NCBI RefSeq assembly: GCF_024614185.1
Contig: NZ_JAHTLF010000024.1
Location: forward strand, 41,745 to 105,744
Origin: Nocardioides carbamazepini
GTDB taxonomy: Bacteria; Actinomycetota; Actinomycetes; Propionibacteriales; Nocardioidaceae
Length of the DNA: 64,000 nt
Direction of reading: 5' to 3'
Shown: piece by piece, positions 1 through 8,754 of the stretch
Layout of the letters: the number at the start of each line of letters is the position of its first letter
How positions within the stretch are numbered: the first letter of the stretch is position 1
Notes under the pieces: model-generated
Databases searched by the model: none
Seen by the model: the letters and a program-made list of their open reading frames with translations, nothing else
What the model was told of the DNA's origin: nothing
Program-made: the position numbers and the translations under genes

Positions 1-2
1 AC

Positions 3-209
3 AAGCGGCCGCTGCTCGCGACCTCGACCGACGGCGTGGGCACCAAGGTCGCCGTCGCGCAGCTGATGGACAAGCACGACACGATCGGCTTCGACCTCGT
101 CGGCATGGTTGTCGACGACCTCGTCGTGTGCGGTGCCGAGCCGCTCTTCATGACCGACTACATCGCGACCGGCAAGGTCGTGCCCGAGCGCTCGCCCGCG
201 GCGGGGTGA
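3..209 (+). pseudogene. purM: Phosphoribosylformylglycinamidine cyclo-ligase fragment, 3' truncated
   Basis: The frame enters from the left window edge. It encodes the PurM core: the TDGVGTK signature, then a stretch resembling GFDLVGMVVDDLVVCGAEPL and GKVVPER. PurM makes aminoimidazole ribotide in purine synthesis and is usually about 340-350 residues. Here the match stops right after GKVVPER (about residue 110 of a typical PurM) and runs through four unrelated residues into TGA at 207-209, so more than 200 C-terminal residues, including the second half of the fold, are missing. The 3' end faces the end of the importer operon only 44 bases away. I read this as a rearrangement junction; an intact purM should exist elsewhere. 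Confidence 0.75.
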
Positions 210-253
210 GCGGAGATGAGGTGGAGCTGAGGTGGAAGGGTCCCGAGACCGGG

Positions 254-1072
254 TCAGCGACGTTGCCGCCCCTGCTGGAAGGTGGAGAAGGCCGCCGTGA
301 CGGCCAGGACGGTGAGGATGAGCACGGTCAGCGGGAACAGTGCGGGCCACCAGTGGCCGAGCGAGGCGTCGGTCGCGCCCCGCGAGATCATGGCGCCCCA
401 CTCGGGCGTCGGCGCCGCGACACCGACGCCGAGGAAGCCGAGCGCGGCGGTGAGCATGATGCTGACACCGAAGAGCACCGACATGTAGAGCACCGCCGGC
501 CGGGCGACATTGGGCAACACGTGGCGAACGGTCAGGCGCAGCTCGCTGGTGCCGGCCATGCGCGCCGCGTCCAGATACGCCTCGCCGCGGACCTGGAGCA
601 CCTCGGTACGCACGAGGCGGGCCTGCATCGGCATCAAGATGATCACGATCGCCACCGTGATCGTCACCGGCGTCGAGCCATAGAGGCCGACGGCGACCAG
701 ACCGACCAGGACCGCGGGCACAGCCTGCACGAAGTCGGCGGCCCGAGCGCCGGCCCGAGCCAGAACCCCGATGCCCCCACGGCCCGACTCGTTCATGCCG
801 ATCGCGAGGCCGGCGGCCATCCCCAGCGCTGTGGCGGCGAGGACCGTCGTCACCGCGATCAGCACGTCGAGCCGGGTCGCCATCACCGTCTGGGAGAAGA
901 CGTCCAGTCCGTTGGAGTCGGTGCCGAACCAGTGCTCGCCCGACGGCTTCATGAGGGGCGGCCCGGCGATCTTCCGCGCGTCATAGGGCGCAAGGAGCGG
1001 GGCGAACGCGGCGACCAGAAGGACCAGTCCGGCGCCGGCGAGGCCGGCCCAGCGCCATCCGCCGGCCCTCAC
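254..1072 (-). CDS. ABC importer permease, DppC/OppC type
   Basis: Inner-membrane permease of a peptide/nickel-type ABC importer, 272 residues. An N-terminal membrane segment is followed by the typical HWFGTDSNGLDVFSQ stretch, then several hydrophobic helices. The EAA-like loop for ATPase contact reads roughly EAYLDAARMAGTSELRLTVRHVLPN. The open frame extends upstream to 1426, but that part is only the shadow of the preceding gene. The GTG at 1072 overlaps the upstream stop (GTGA) and gives the usual family length, so I chose it. It is the last gene of a four-gene operon and partners the permease at 1069-2109. The substrate cannot be told from sequence. Confidence 0.9.
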   Translation of the reverse strand: MRAGGWRWAGLAGAGLVLLVAAFAPLLAPYDARKIAGPPLMKPSGEHWFGTDSNGLDVFSQTVMATRLDVLIAVTTVLAATALGMAAGLAIGMNESGRGGIGVLARAGARAADFVQAVPAVLVGLVAVGLYGSTPVTITVAIVIILMPMQARLVRTEVLQVRGEAYLDAARMAGTSELRLTVRHVLPNVARPAVLYMSVLFGVSIMLTAALGFLGVGVAAPTPEWGAMISRGATDASLGHWWPALFPLTVLILTVLAVTAAFSTFQQGRQRR

Positions 1073-2109
1073 GCGGCACCGCCGGAGCCAGGACGACGGC
1101 GTGGATCGAGCGCCATGTTGATCAGGTCGACGAGCAGGAAGACCACGAGTGAGACGGCGGCGATCACGACGAGCAGGCCCTGCAGCGCGGTGAGGTCGGC
1201 GGAGGTGACGGCATCGGTGAGGTACTGCCCCATCCCGCCGAACCCGAACAGCCCCTCGAGGACGACGGCACCGCCGACCATATAGCCGAAGAGCGTGCCG
1301 GACATGGTCACCGTCGCCGGCAGTGCCCGCCGGTAGATGCTGGCCAGGACGACCCACCGCGGCGCACCGGTCGAGATCCGGAATCTCGTTGCAGGGCGGG
1401 CCAGCTCGACCTCGAGCTGGGAGCACAGCAGTCGCAGCAGAACGGCGGAGTTGGCGACGACCATCGCGAACACGGGCAGCACGAGGTGCAGCAGCATCGA
1501 GCCCACCACCTGCGGGTTCCCGGTCAGCACCGCGTCCAGGAGGGGGAAGCGGGTGACCGGGGTCGGCACCGGGTCGTCGGGCCCGAGCCGTCCCAGGGGA
1601 CTCGGCAGCCAGTGCAGCGAGGCGTAGAAGACGAAGATGCCGGCGACGGCGACCGCGAACTCGGGGATCGCTCCGGCGGAGCGGGCGTAGGCCATCGCCA
1701 GCCGTGAGATCACGCCGCGCGGCCGGAGCAGCACCACCGCGGACAACGCGAGGACCACCACCAGGGAGACGCTCAGGCCGAGCGCGGCCAGCTCCAGGGT
1801 CTGCGGCAGCCGCGAGCCGAACTCCTCGGTGACCGAGCGGCCCGTGATCAGCGAGTCGCCGAGGTCGAGCCGCAGCAGCCGACCGAAGTACTCACCGGCC
1901 TGGTGGGCCAGGGACCCGTCGAGACCGAGCCGTCGCTGGACGTCGGCGTACTGGTCGTCGCTGATCTGGTTGCCGGTGACGACCAGGACCGGGTCGCCCG
2001 GGATCGTGCGCACGAGCGCGAACGCCACAAGCGCAAAGACGAGAAGATGCACGGGAAGCAGGAGGAGGCGGCGCAGCCACCAGCCGTTGTGGTGCAGCCA
2101 GGGCCTCAT
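1069..2109 (-). CDS. ABC importer permease, DppB/OppB type
   Basis: Inner-membrane permease, 346 residues. The N-terminal membrane segment ends in the family hallmark RTIPGDPVLV, followed by a periplasmic-facing region with RRLGLDGSLAHQ and YFGRLLRLDLGDSL, then five hydrophobic segments with an EAA-type loop (FRISTGAPRWVVLASIYRRALP). Length and motif order match DppB/OppB. Its start overlaps the end of the ATPase gene at 2106 and its stop overlaps the partner permease, so the genes are translationally coupled. Confidence 0.92.
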   Translation of the reverse strand: MRPWLHHNGWWLRRLLLLPVHLLVFALVAFALVRTIPGDPVLVVTGNQISDDQYADVQRRLGLDGSLAHQAGEYFGRLLRLDLGDSLITGRSVTEEFGSRLPQTLELAALGLSVSLVVVLALSAVVLLRPRGVISRLAMAYARSAGAIPEFAVAVAGIFVFYASLHWLPSPLGRLGPDDPVPTPVTRFPLLDAVLTGNPQVVGSMLLHLVLPVFAMVVANSAVLLRLLCSQLEVELARPATRFRISTGAPRWVVLASIYRRALPATVTMSGTLFGYMVGGAVVLEGLFGFGGMGQYLTDAVTSADLTALQGLLVVIAAVSLVVFLLVDLINMALDPRRRPGSGGAA

Positions 2110-2933
2110 GCGGCACTCCCCGCGCCTCGGCCGCGGAAGGCCGCGACCAGCTGACGGGTGTAGGGGTGGGCCGGGGCCGTGAGCACCTCGTCGCAGGTAC
2201 CTCGCTCCACGATGCGCCCGTGCCGCATCACCACCAGCTCCTCGGCGACGAAGGCCGTCGCCGGCAGTCCGTGGGAGACGAACGCCAGCGCCGCCCCGGT
2301 GCGCTCGCAGTAGTCCTTGATCAGGTTGAGCACCTGCCCCTGGACCGAGACGTCGAGGGCGGAGACCACCTCGTCGCAGACGATCAGCCGCGGCTGCACG
2401 ACCATCGCGCGGGCCAGCGAGCAGCGCTGTCGTTGACCACCGGAGAGCTCGTGGGGCCGACGGTCCAGCAGGTCCGGGGACAGGCCGAGGGCGGACACGG
2501 TCTCGTCGGCCAGCGCGTCAGCGGCGGCGCGGCCGAGACCGCAGAGCTGCTCGGCGGGCGTGCGGACGGCATCGCGCACCGTGCGCAGCGGGTCGAACGA
2601 CGACATCGAGTCCTGCGCGACGAGCTGGACGACGCGCCGGTACTCCACCCGTTGGCTCCGGGAGCGCAGCACCTGCCGCAGCGGACGCCCGTCGACCACG
2701 ACATCGCCCTCGTCGGGCTCATCGAGGCCGGCGATCATCCGGGCCAGCGTGGACTTGCCGGATCCGGACTCGCCGACGATACCGATCCGGCGGCCCACCG
2801 GGATCTCCAGATCCAGCTCGGCGACGGCCGTGAACCGCTCGGCGCCGCGGCCGAAATGACGGGACAGGCCCTCGGCTGCGACCGAGGTCAACCGCCCCGC
2901 CCGGATGGTCGTGGTGCTCACGGGGGCACTCAT
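2106..2933 (-). CDS. ABC importer ATPase, DppF/OppF type
   Basis: Cytoplasmic ATPase subunit, 275 residues. It shows Walker A GESGSGKST, Q-loop region RVVQLVAQDSMSSFDP, signature LSGGQRQR, Walker B RLIVCDEVVSALD and the switch histidine (FVSHGL). The C-terminal HPYTRQLVAA tail is typical of Opp/Dpp ATPases. It overlaps both neighbours by 4 nt. The usual DEPTSALD is changed to DEVVSALD, which keeps the catalytic Glu. It should pair with the ATPase at 2930-3898. Confidence 0.92.
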   Translation of the reverse strand: MSAPVSTTTIRAGRLTSVAAEGLSRHFGRGAERFTAVAELDLEIPVGRRIGIVGESGSGKSTLARMIAGLDEPDEGDVVVDGRPLRQVLRSRSQRVEYRRVVQLVAQDSMSSFDPLRTVRDAVRTPAEQLCGLGRAAADALADETVSALGLSPDLLDRRPHELSGGQRQRCSLARAMVVQPRLIVCDEVVSALDVSVQGQVLNLIKDYCERTGAALAFVSHGLPATAFVAEELVVMRHGRIVERGTCDEVLTAPAHPYTRQLVAAFRGRGAGSAA

Positions 2934-3898
2934 GCGGCGTCAGGGGAGATGACGTCGAAGTCGGCCAGCGTGGGTAGGCGGTCGAGGCCTGCCGACGCGA
3001 GCGTCGGCACACAGGCCAGCAGCGCGCGGGTGTAGGGGTGCTGCGCGGCGGCGAGCCGCCGCGCCGACAGCACCTCCACGATCTCTCCGCGATACATGAC
3101 GGCGATCCGGTCGACGTACTCGGAGACGAGCGTGATGTCGTGGGTGACGACGAGCGCGGACGCTCGGCTCTGTTCGGTGAGCTCCAGCAACAGCTCCATC
3201 ACCTCGCGGGCCAGGCCGGCGTCGAGGGCGCTCGTCGGCTCGTCGGCGATGAGCAGCCGCGGGCCACTGGCCAGCGCGATCGCCATCATCACCCGTTGGC
3301 GCATGCCGCCGGACAGCTCGCCCGGGCGCGCTGCCATGACCCGCTCGGTGTCGGCGAGCCCGACCCGACGCAGCCAGTGGCGGCAGCGCTCCTGGCGGTC
3401 CCGCCGGTCGACCTCCTCTCGGGCACCGACGACCGCGCGCAACTGGCTGCCGACGGTCCAGACCGGATCCAGCGATGTCATCGCGTCCTGGAACATCATC
3501 GTCACTCCGTCGCGGGCGCGAGGGAGCCGGTCGCCCACGACGGCCGGCACGTCGCGTCCCATCACCGCGAGCCGGTCGAGGGTGACCTCGCTCTGTTGCG
3601 TCCCCAGGAAGCCTGCCACGGCCAGGGCCAGCGTCGACTTGCCGGACCCCGACTCGCCGACGACCGCGACGCGCTCCCCCGCCGTGATCGTCAGGGAGAC
3701 GTCACTGACCACGGCAGGCCCGAGATGCCCGCCGGGCAGCCGATAGCGGACGCTGAGCCGGTCGGCGACCAGCACGGGGTCGGCCGACGTCGCCGACCCG
3801 GGTGCCGCCGCCTTCGGCGCAGCGGCGGAGCGCCTGCGCGCGGAACGTCGTGCCGGGTGGGAGCTCGCCACCCGCGATGTCGTGGTCTCGGTGCTCAT
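2930..3898 (-). CDS. ABC importer ATPase, DppD/OppD type
   Basis: Cytoplasmic ATPase subunit, 322 residues. After a basic, low-complexity N-terminal stretch of about 40 residues come Walker A GESGSGKST, Q-loop FQDAMTSLDPVWTVG, signature LSGGMRQR, Walker B LLIADEPTSALD and switch H in VVTHD. The C-terminus carries QHPYTRALLACVP, as in DppD/OppD. It is the first gene of the importer operon. No solute-binding protein gene lies upstream in the 166-nt gap or elsewhere in the window, so the importer is either incomplete or uses a distant binding protein. Confidence 0.92.
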   Translation of the reverse strand: MSTETTTSRVASSHPARRSARRRSAAAPKAAAPGSATSADPVLVADRLSVRYRLPGGHLGPAVVSDVSLTITAGERVAVVGESGSGKSTLALAVAGFLGTQQSEVTLDRLAVMGRDVPAVVGDRLPRARDGVTMMFQDAMTSLDPVWTVGSQLRAVVGAREEVDRRDRQERCRHWLRRVGLADTERVMAARPGELSGGMRQRVMMAIALASGPRLLIADEPTSALDAGLAREVMELLLELTEQSRASALVVTHDITLVSEYVDRIAVMYRGEIVEVLSARRLAAAQHPYTRALLACVPTLASAGLDRLPTLADFDVISPDAA

Positions 3899-4064
3899 CG
3901 CGCCTCATCTCCGTCTCGATCGCCGGGGTGCACCATGCTTGTCGCGCGTTGTTTCGCGGGTGCCTGTCGCCTGTGAATCGTTGATTGCGCCGCCCGCGGC
4001 AGCGGCTGACCCGCGCAGACGCCGCCGCCCGGTGGACTCGCCGCCGGGCTCGGCCTGTCCGGAC

Positions 4065-5006
4065 TCAGCCTGCGAAGTCGTCGGCGAAGGCCACGCCGCT
4101 GAGCGCGATCCGGTCGCTGCGCAGATGCGTGTAGCTCAGCTCCTGCGCGACACCGTCGATGTCGAAGACGACCGACTCCCGCAGCAGCACCGGCGCTCCC
4201 GCACCGACCTCGAGCGACAGCGCCGTGTGGTCCTCGCACGGGATGGCGGCGAGCACCGAACTGCTCCAGCCGAATGGCCGTCCATAGAGGATCTCGAAGA
4301 CCTCCGGGTACGGAGGGGGCGCGGTATCCACCTCCTCGCGGGCCACCAGCAGGCGGTCGTGGGCATGGACGCGGGCGTAGCCGGTGCGCACGCAGATCGG
4401 GGCCCCGTCGGCGTGGAAGGTCTGCTCGATACGGACCACCTCGGTCACGTCCGGGCCGAGGCGGGCCCGTACCACGGACGTCGCCGGCACGGCCTCGACG
4501 GACGTGGTGTCGATCAGCAGTCGGTGCCGGGCCGCGTTGCCGAGCAGGACTCGCGGCACGACCTCGCCTCCAGCCAGCTCGATCTGGTCCCGCGCGAGGC
4601 GGGTGCCGAGCTTGGGCTGCCTGCTCAGCAGGCCCTCCTCCGCCAGCAGACGCAGCGCTCGTCGTACGGCGTTGCGGCTGGCGTCGAGCAGGGTGATCAA
4701 CTGTGCCTCGCCGAGCAGGTCCGCGGTGCTGAGCTCACCGGAGCGCAGCAGCGTGCGGAGCATCTCGTAGGCCCGTCGGGTGGCCATCGGCCCGGAGCCA
4801 CCGGGAGGCGGTTCGACTCGCTGGCTGCGATAGAACGACGATCGCCGTTCCTCGGGCTGGGAGAAGCCACTGCGGAGATGCGTTGGCACGGGCACTACAG
4901 CCTCCTCTGGACGGGAAGGGCCGCCGACCACGGCAGGGTTGGCGGCCATCGGGCGATCGATCCCCGAGATGCGGGTGACCGGTCCGTGGCGGACCCGGTC
5001 AGTCAC
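4065..5006 (-). CDS. GntR-family transcriptional regulator (UTRA-type effector domain likely)
   Basis: DNA-binding regulator. A winged helix-turn-helix (about residues 72-140 of the longest frame) reads RAYEMLRTLLRSGELSTADL, then LITLLDASRNAVRRALRLL and EEGLLSRQPKLGTRLA, a clear GntR head. The C-terminal part resembles a UTRA ligand-binding domain (EQTFHADGAPICVRTGYARV, then ELSYTHLRSDRIAL). The long frame starts at a GTG (5006) directly after the stop of the flavin reductase, but the first about 70 residues look poorly conserved and the Met just before RRAYEMLR is a credible alternative start. It lies between the flavin-reductase pair and the importer operon, so it probably regulates one or both. 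Confidence 0.8.
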   Translation of the reverse strand: MTDRVRHGPVTRISGIDRPMAANPAVVGGPSRPEEAVVPVPTHLRSGFSQPEERRSSFYRSQRVEPPPGGSGPMATRRAYEMLRTLLRSGELSTADLLGEAQLITLLDASRNAVRRALRLLAEEGLLSRQPKLGTRLARDQIELAGGEVVPRVLLGNAARHRLLIDTTSVEAVPATSVVRARLGPDVTEVVRIEQTFHADGAPICVRTGYARVHAHDRLLVAREEVDTAPPPYPEVFEILYGRPFGWSSSVLAAIPCEDHTALSLEVGAGAPVLLRESVVFDIDGVAQELSYTHLRSDRIALSGVAFADDFAG

Positions 5007-5501
5007 TCAGCTCGCGAGCTGAGTGAAGGCAGAGCGATGCCAGACAAGCGGGCTGTGCTCGAAGTCGCTGTGGAAGGCATGCACACGGAGAACCACGATG
5101 TCGTGGTCGCCCGCTGGGTAGAGGTGCTCCACGGAGCACTCCATCCAGATCGGCGCATCCTCGAGCAGCACCGCGCCCGCCTCGGTCATCGCGTAGCGGA
5201 CACCCTCGAAGCGCCGCTTCTTGTCCTTCGCGGCGAGCTGTCGCGCCTGCTCGGCGTGCGTGACCCCGAGCACGGAGACGCCGATCGCGTCGGCGCGGCC
5301 CAGGAGCGGCCAGGTGCTCGAGCTCTTCTGCACCGCGAACATCACCATCGGCGGATCCTGGGAGACGCCGACGGTGAAGGAGGACGCGATGAGGACGTGC
5401 TGCTCACCGTCGACCTCGGCGGCGACCGCGGCCACGCCGCACGGGAAACCGGAGAACGCCGACCGCAGCGCAGTCAGGTCGTCAGAGCAGGCGCGGATCA
5501 T
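5007..5501 (-). CDS. Flavin reductase-like (HpaC/DIM6 family)
   Basis: Predicted NAD(P)H:flavin reductase, 164 residues, of the FMN-binding split-barrel type that feeds reduced flavin to two-component monooxygenases. Family features are the LRSAFSGFPCGVAAVAAE start, the flavin-binding loop LIASSFTVGVSQDPPMVMFAVQKSSSTW, and LLEDAPIWMECSVEHLYPAGDHDIVVLRV. The ATG at 5501 has a strong AGGAGGT six bases upstream and overlaps the stop of the preceding gene (ATGA); the longer frame to 5555 was rejected. No monooxygenase partner lies in the window. Confidence 0.88.
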   Translation of the reverse strand: MIRACSDDLTALRSAFSGFPCGVAAVAAEVDGEQHVLIASSFTVGVSQDPPMVMFAVQKSSSTWPLLGRADAIGVSVLGVTHAEQARQLAAKDKKRRFEGVRYAMTEAGAVLLEDAPIWMECSVEHLYPAGDHDIVVLRVHAFHSDFEHSPLVWHRSAFTQLAS

Positions 5502-5998
5502 GCGGATACCTCCTGAAGGAGTCGGCGAACCACCGGCGCCCAACGGCTGAGCCACACGGCGCGGGAGTCATCGGTGTCGAACGTGGAGTCGAGCTGGTAG
5601 AGGGCCGCGGTCGGGCAGACGGCCCCGAGCTCGACGAGCACGGGCTTGAGCGAGAGCTCCGGGGCCAGGGCGTGATCACGCCCCGCGCCGAGCATCAGCG
5701 GCACCGCGACCTGACCGGCCAGACCGGTCTGCCCGGCGAACTGGTCGAGGAAGAGCTTGAGCAGACCGGTGTAGGTCGCCTTGAACGTCGGCGAGGCGAA
5801 CACGACGAGATCGCTCGCCTGCACGCTCCGCACCGCCGCAGCGACGGCAGCGTCACCCCATCCCAGCAGGCCGGATCCGAGGTCGGCGAGCTCGATCACC
5901 TCCCTGTTCGTCGCCCCGAGCCCCCCGGCGAGCATCTCGGCAGCGGCGCGGGTGCGTGATCCCCGCTTCGGGTTGCCGACCACGACAACGGCTCTCAT
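5498..5998 (-). CDS. NADPH-dependent FMN reductase (SsuE/MsuE-like)
   Basis: Flavodoxin-fold FMN reductase, 166 residues. MRAVVVVGNPKRGSRT holds the phosphate-binding loop for FMN; ASDLVVFASPTFKATYTGLLK and LDQFAG are the typical second flavin loop, and PLMLGAGRDHALAPELSLKPVLVELGA matches SsuE/MsuE/NAD(P)H:FMN reductases. These proteins supply FMNH2 to desulfonating or other two-component oxygenases. The ATG at 5998 has GGGAG upstream and gives family length. It is the first gene of the minus-strand run, coupled by 4-nt overlap to a second, unrelated flavin reductase, so two reductases sit side by side. Confidence 0.88.
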   Translation of the reverse strand: MRAVVVVGNPKRGSRTRAAAEMLAGGLGATNREVIELADLGSGLLGWGDAAVAAAVRSVQASDLVVFASPTFKATYTGLLKLFLDQFAGQTGLAGQVAVPLMLGAGRDHALAPELSLKPVLVELGAVCPTAALYQLDSTFDTDDSRAVWLSRWAPVVRRLLQEVSA

Positions 5999-6379
5999 GT
6001 GCTCACTCCCGGCTACTGCGATCCGGACTCCCCGGCGCGACTGGATCCATGCTGGACCGAGCACGTCACAGCCCTATTGCGCCGACCCTGTCGGCTGTAA
6101 CGCCTTGGTCGCGCCGCTTCCGAGGGCGGCTCACGCACGGGACTCCGCCGGAGCGTCGACGCATCTCGCCAGACCCACCCGACCCGGTTCTCGATATCCG
6201 CCGCCTCGAGGAGTGGTCGCACATGCACTCGCCGTCAGCCGGGGTGGTCGCAGCCGAGTTCACGCCGTCACCGCCATGCCCGTCGAGCGCTCCACGCCGT
6301 AGACCGACGCACGGAGGTCAAGAGCGGCTTGGCAGGCGACTAACGAGCACCTGTTTGATAGCTATGTATAGTCGCTGAT

Positions 6380-6997
6380 GTGACCGCGCGCCCGATGACT
6401 GGCAACTCCGACCCGCGTGCGCGGCGTGCGCGTCAGGCGCTGATCGAAGCGTTCGAGTCCAAGGTCGTCGACCACGGCCTCGAGGAGATGACGGTCAGTG
6501 CCCTGTGCCGGGCGGCGGGCGTCACCAGGTCGACCTTCTACCAGCACTTCGCCTCGCCCGACGAGCTCGCCCTGGAGAGCCTTGGCGCGCTGTTCGACCA
6601 CCTCCGAGACGCCGACATCGTGCTGCGCAGCGCGGGCAGCAAGGTGACCCCGGCCGAAGCCAGCCGTCACGCGATCGCGGGCATCGTCGGCCTCGTCGGG
6701 GGGCACCGCACGCTCTACGCCCGCCTGCTCGGGCCGACGGCTCCTCCTCGGCTGCGGACCGCGGTGACGACTGCGTTCGCCGAGCACAGCGTCGAGCCTT
6801 TGACCCGCATGTCCGTACGCCCCGCCGGCGTCGATCCGCGCACGGTCGCCGACTACCTCGCAGGGGGCGTCCTCGCCGTGCTCGGCTCCTGGCTCGCCAA
6901 CCCCGACGACAGCGCCCGCACGGCCGACCACGTGGTCGAGGAGATCCTCCTGTGCCTGCCCGCCTGGCTCATGGGCGCTCACGACAGATCCAGCTGA
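6380..6997 (+). CDS. TetR-family transcriptional regulator
   Basis: 205 residues. The N-terminal helix-turn-helix reads ALIEAFESKVVDHGLEEMTV, then ALCRAAGVTRSTFYQHFASPDEL, a textbook TetR head. The C-terminal ligand domain is all-helical and not recognisable further. The GTG at 6380 is the annotated start; the ATG at 6395 is an alternative. It is followed after 51 nt by a dehydrogenase gene on the same strand and probably controls that pair. Upstream is a long GC-rich intergenic stretch containing no clear gene, ending in an AT-rich patch near 6355-6375 that may hold the promoter. Confidence 0.9.
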   Translation: MTARPMTGNSDPRARRARQALIEAFESKVVDHGLEEMTVSALCRAAGVTRSTFYQHFASPDELALESLGALFDHLRDADIVLRSAGSKVTPAEASRHAIAGIVGLVGGHRTLYARLLGPTAPPRLRTAVTTAFAEHSVEPLTRMSVRPAGVDPRTVADYLAGGVLAVLGSWLANPDDSARTADHVVEEILLCLPAWLMGAHDRSS

Positions 6998-7048
6998 GCG
7001 ACAACCCGTCGCTCATCACTGCTCAACTGACGAAAGAGGACACGGATC

Positions 7049-7879
7049 ATGGGACAGCTCGAGGGCAAAGTCGCCTTCATCACCGGTGCAGCACGCGGCC
7101 AGGGACGCAGCCACGCGATCGGGCTCGCTCGTGAGGGTGCGGACATCATCGCCGTGGACCTGTGCGCCCAGGCCGAGCACGTGCCGTACCCGATGGCGAC
7201 CGCCGACGACCTCGCCGAGACTGTCCGCGACGTGGAGTCGCTCGGCCGCCGCATCCTCGCCTCGCAGGTCGACGTCAGGGACCTGAACGGCCTCCGCACC
7301 GCAGTGGATGCCGGCGTGGCCGAGCTCGGCCGCCTCGACATCGTGCTCGCCAATGCCGGCATCAACTCGATGGCCCCGACCCTCGAGATGGACGAGGCGA
7401 TGTGGGACGAGATGATCGAGATCAACCTGACCGGGCAGTGGAAGACGATCCGGGCCGCCGTCCCCCACGTCGTCGCCGGCGGACGCGGCGGCTCGGTCGT
7501 CATCACCAGCTCGCTGGCCGCGATGTCGACGAACGAGAACATCGCCCACTACACCGCCGCGAAGGCGGGTCTCATCGGCCTGATGCGCGTCCTCGCCAAG
7601 GAGCTTGCTCCGCACAGCATCCGGGTCAACAGCCTGCACCCGACCACCGTCGCCACCGGGATGATCCTCAACGACGCCACCTACCGCCTCTTCCGCCCCG
7701 ACATCGACAACCCCACCCGCGAGGACTTCGAGGTCGCCGCCCGCACCCTCAACAAGCTCCCCACCGCTGCGCTGGAGTCCGGGGACATCACCGCCGCCGT
7801 GCTCTACCTCGTCGGCGAGAGCGGTCGCTACATCACCGGCATCACCCACGTGCTCGATGCCGGCGGTCAGCTCGGCTGA
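7049..7879 (+). CDS. Mycofactocin-coupled SDR-family oxidoreductase
   Basis: Short-chain dehydrogenase, 276 residues. The Rossmann start is VAFITGAARGQGRSHA; NAG of the cofactor site is LANAGINSM; the catalytic set is Ser in VVITSSLAAM plus the YTAAK pair. The GARGQGRSHA loop and the insert after the second strand (VDLCAQAEHVPYPMATADDL) mark the subfamily known to hold NAD tightly and to use mycofactocin as electron acceptor. RBS-like GAAAGAGGA lies upstream. Substrate is probably an alcohol or ketone; no mycofactocin synthesis genes are in the window. Confidence 0.9.
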   Translation: MGQLEGKVAFITGAARGQGRSHAIGLAREGADIIAVDLCAQAEHVPYPMATADDLAETVRDVESLGRRILASQVDVRDLNGLRTAVDAGVAELGRLDIVLANAGINSMAPTLEMDEAMWDEMIEINLTGQWKTIRAAVPHVVAGGRGGSVVITSSLAAMSTNENIAHYTAAKAGLIGLMRVLAKELAPHSIRVNSLHPTTVATGMILNDATYRLFRPDIDNPTREDFEVAARTLNKLPTAALESGDITAAVLYLVGESGRYITGITHVLDAGGQLG

Positions 7880-7934
7880 ACCGCCGATCCGTCGGACCCA
7901 TCTAGCCACAGCACTGCAAGAGGAGAGCCAGTAC

Positions 7935-8753
7935 ATGCCCACGTTCAGCGACAAGGTCGCCATCGTCACTGGAGCCACGACCGTCGAGCCGGGCGGCCTC
8001 AACATCGGCGGCGCGACCGCCGTCGAGCTCGCCGCCGGCGGCGCCAAGGTCGCGCTCGCCGACATCAACATCCAGGGCGCACAGGCGCTGGCCGACCTCC
8101 TCAACGAGCGCCACGGCGACGGCACCGCGATCGCGGTCGAGACCGACGTCCGCTCCGAGGACCAGATCGAGCGACTCGTCGCGACCACCGTCCAGCAGCT
8201 GGGCGAGCCGACCATCACCATCAACATCGCCGGCATCTTCCCTGCGGACGACACCGAGGTCGCCACCATGACCGTCGAGGCGTGGGATGACGTCATGGCA
8301 GTCAACCTGCGCAGCGTCATGCTGCTCAGCAAGCACACCCTCCCCTACCTCCGGAAGTCAGGTGGCGCCATCGTCAGCACCGCGTCCACCCACGGCTCCG
8401 CGGGCGACACCAGCCTCAGCGGCTACGGCGCCTCCAAGGCCGGCGTCATCGCCCTGACCAAGTTCCTCGCCACCCAGTACGGCCTTGAGGGAGTGCGCTG
8501 CAACGCCGTCAGCCCTGGAACGACCCAGTCACCTCCGGCCCAGCAGCTGCCCCAGAACATCAAGGACATCTTCCAGCGCCAGAACCTCAATCCCTCGATG
8601 CCGACGCCCGAGCAGCAGGCCAAGGTCTTCGCCTTCCTCGCTTCCGACGACGCCGCCGGCATCAACGGCCAAGAGGTCAAGGTCGACGCCGGCCTGCTGT
8701 CCCACCAGCCCATGGTCGCCGACATGCGAGCCCTCGGAGCGACCACGGTCTAG
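7935..8753 (+). CDS. SDR-family oxidoreductase
   Basis: Short-chain dehydrogenase, 272 residues. Rossmann motif VAIVTGATTVEPGGLNIGGA is unusual because an insertion of several residues interrupts the common TGxxxGxG. INIAGIFPAD replaces NAG. The catalytic site is Ser in IVSTASTHGS and YGASK. The C-terminus KVDAGLL is typical. The ATG at 7935 sits behind AAGAGGAGAG and was preferred to a frame extending to 7857. It lies 55 nt after the mycofactocin-type SDR in the same orientation, so both may act on one substrate pathway under the TetR regulator. Confidence 0.88.
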   Translation: MPTFSDKVAIVTGATTVEPGGLNIGGATAVELAAGGAKVALADINIQGAQALADLLNERHGDGTAIAVETDVRSEDQIERLVATTVQQLGEPTITINIAGIFPADDTEVATMTVEAWDDVMAVNLRSVMLLSKHTLPYLRKSGGAIVSTASTHGSAGDTSLSGYGASKAGVIALTKFLATQYGLEGVRCNAVSPGTTQSPPAQQLPQNIKDIFQRQNLNPSMPTPEQQAKVFAFLASDDAAGINGQEVKVDAGLLSHQPMVADMRALGATTV

Positions 8754-8754
8754 G

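Noticed and set aside
128..1285. Long plus-strand frame of 385 codons
   Set aside because: Antisense to two clearly recognisable permease genes; Arg/Gly/His-rich shadow composition.
3882..5516. Plus-strand frame of 544 codons
   Set aside because: Opposite the GntR and flavin reductase genes, no family features.
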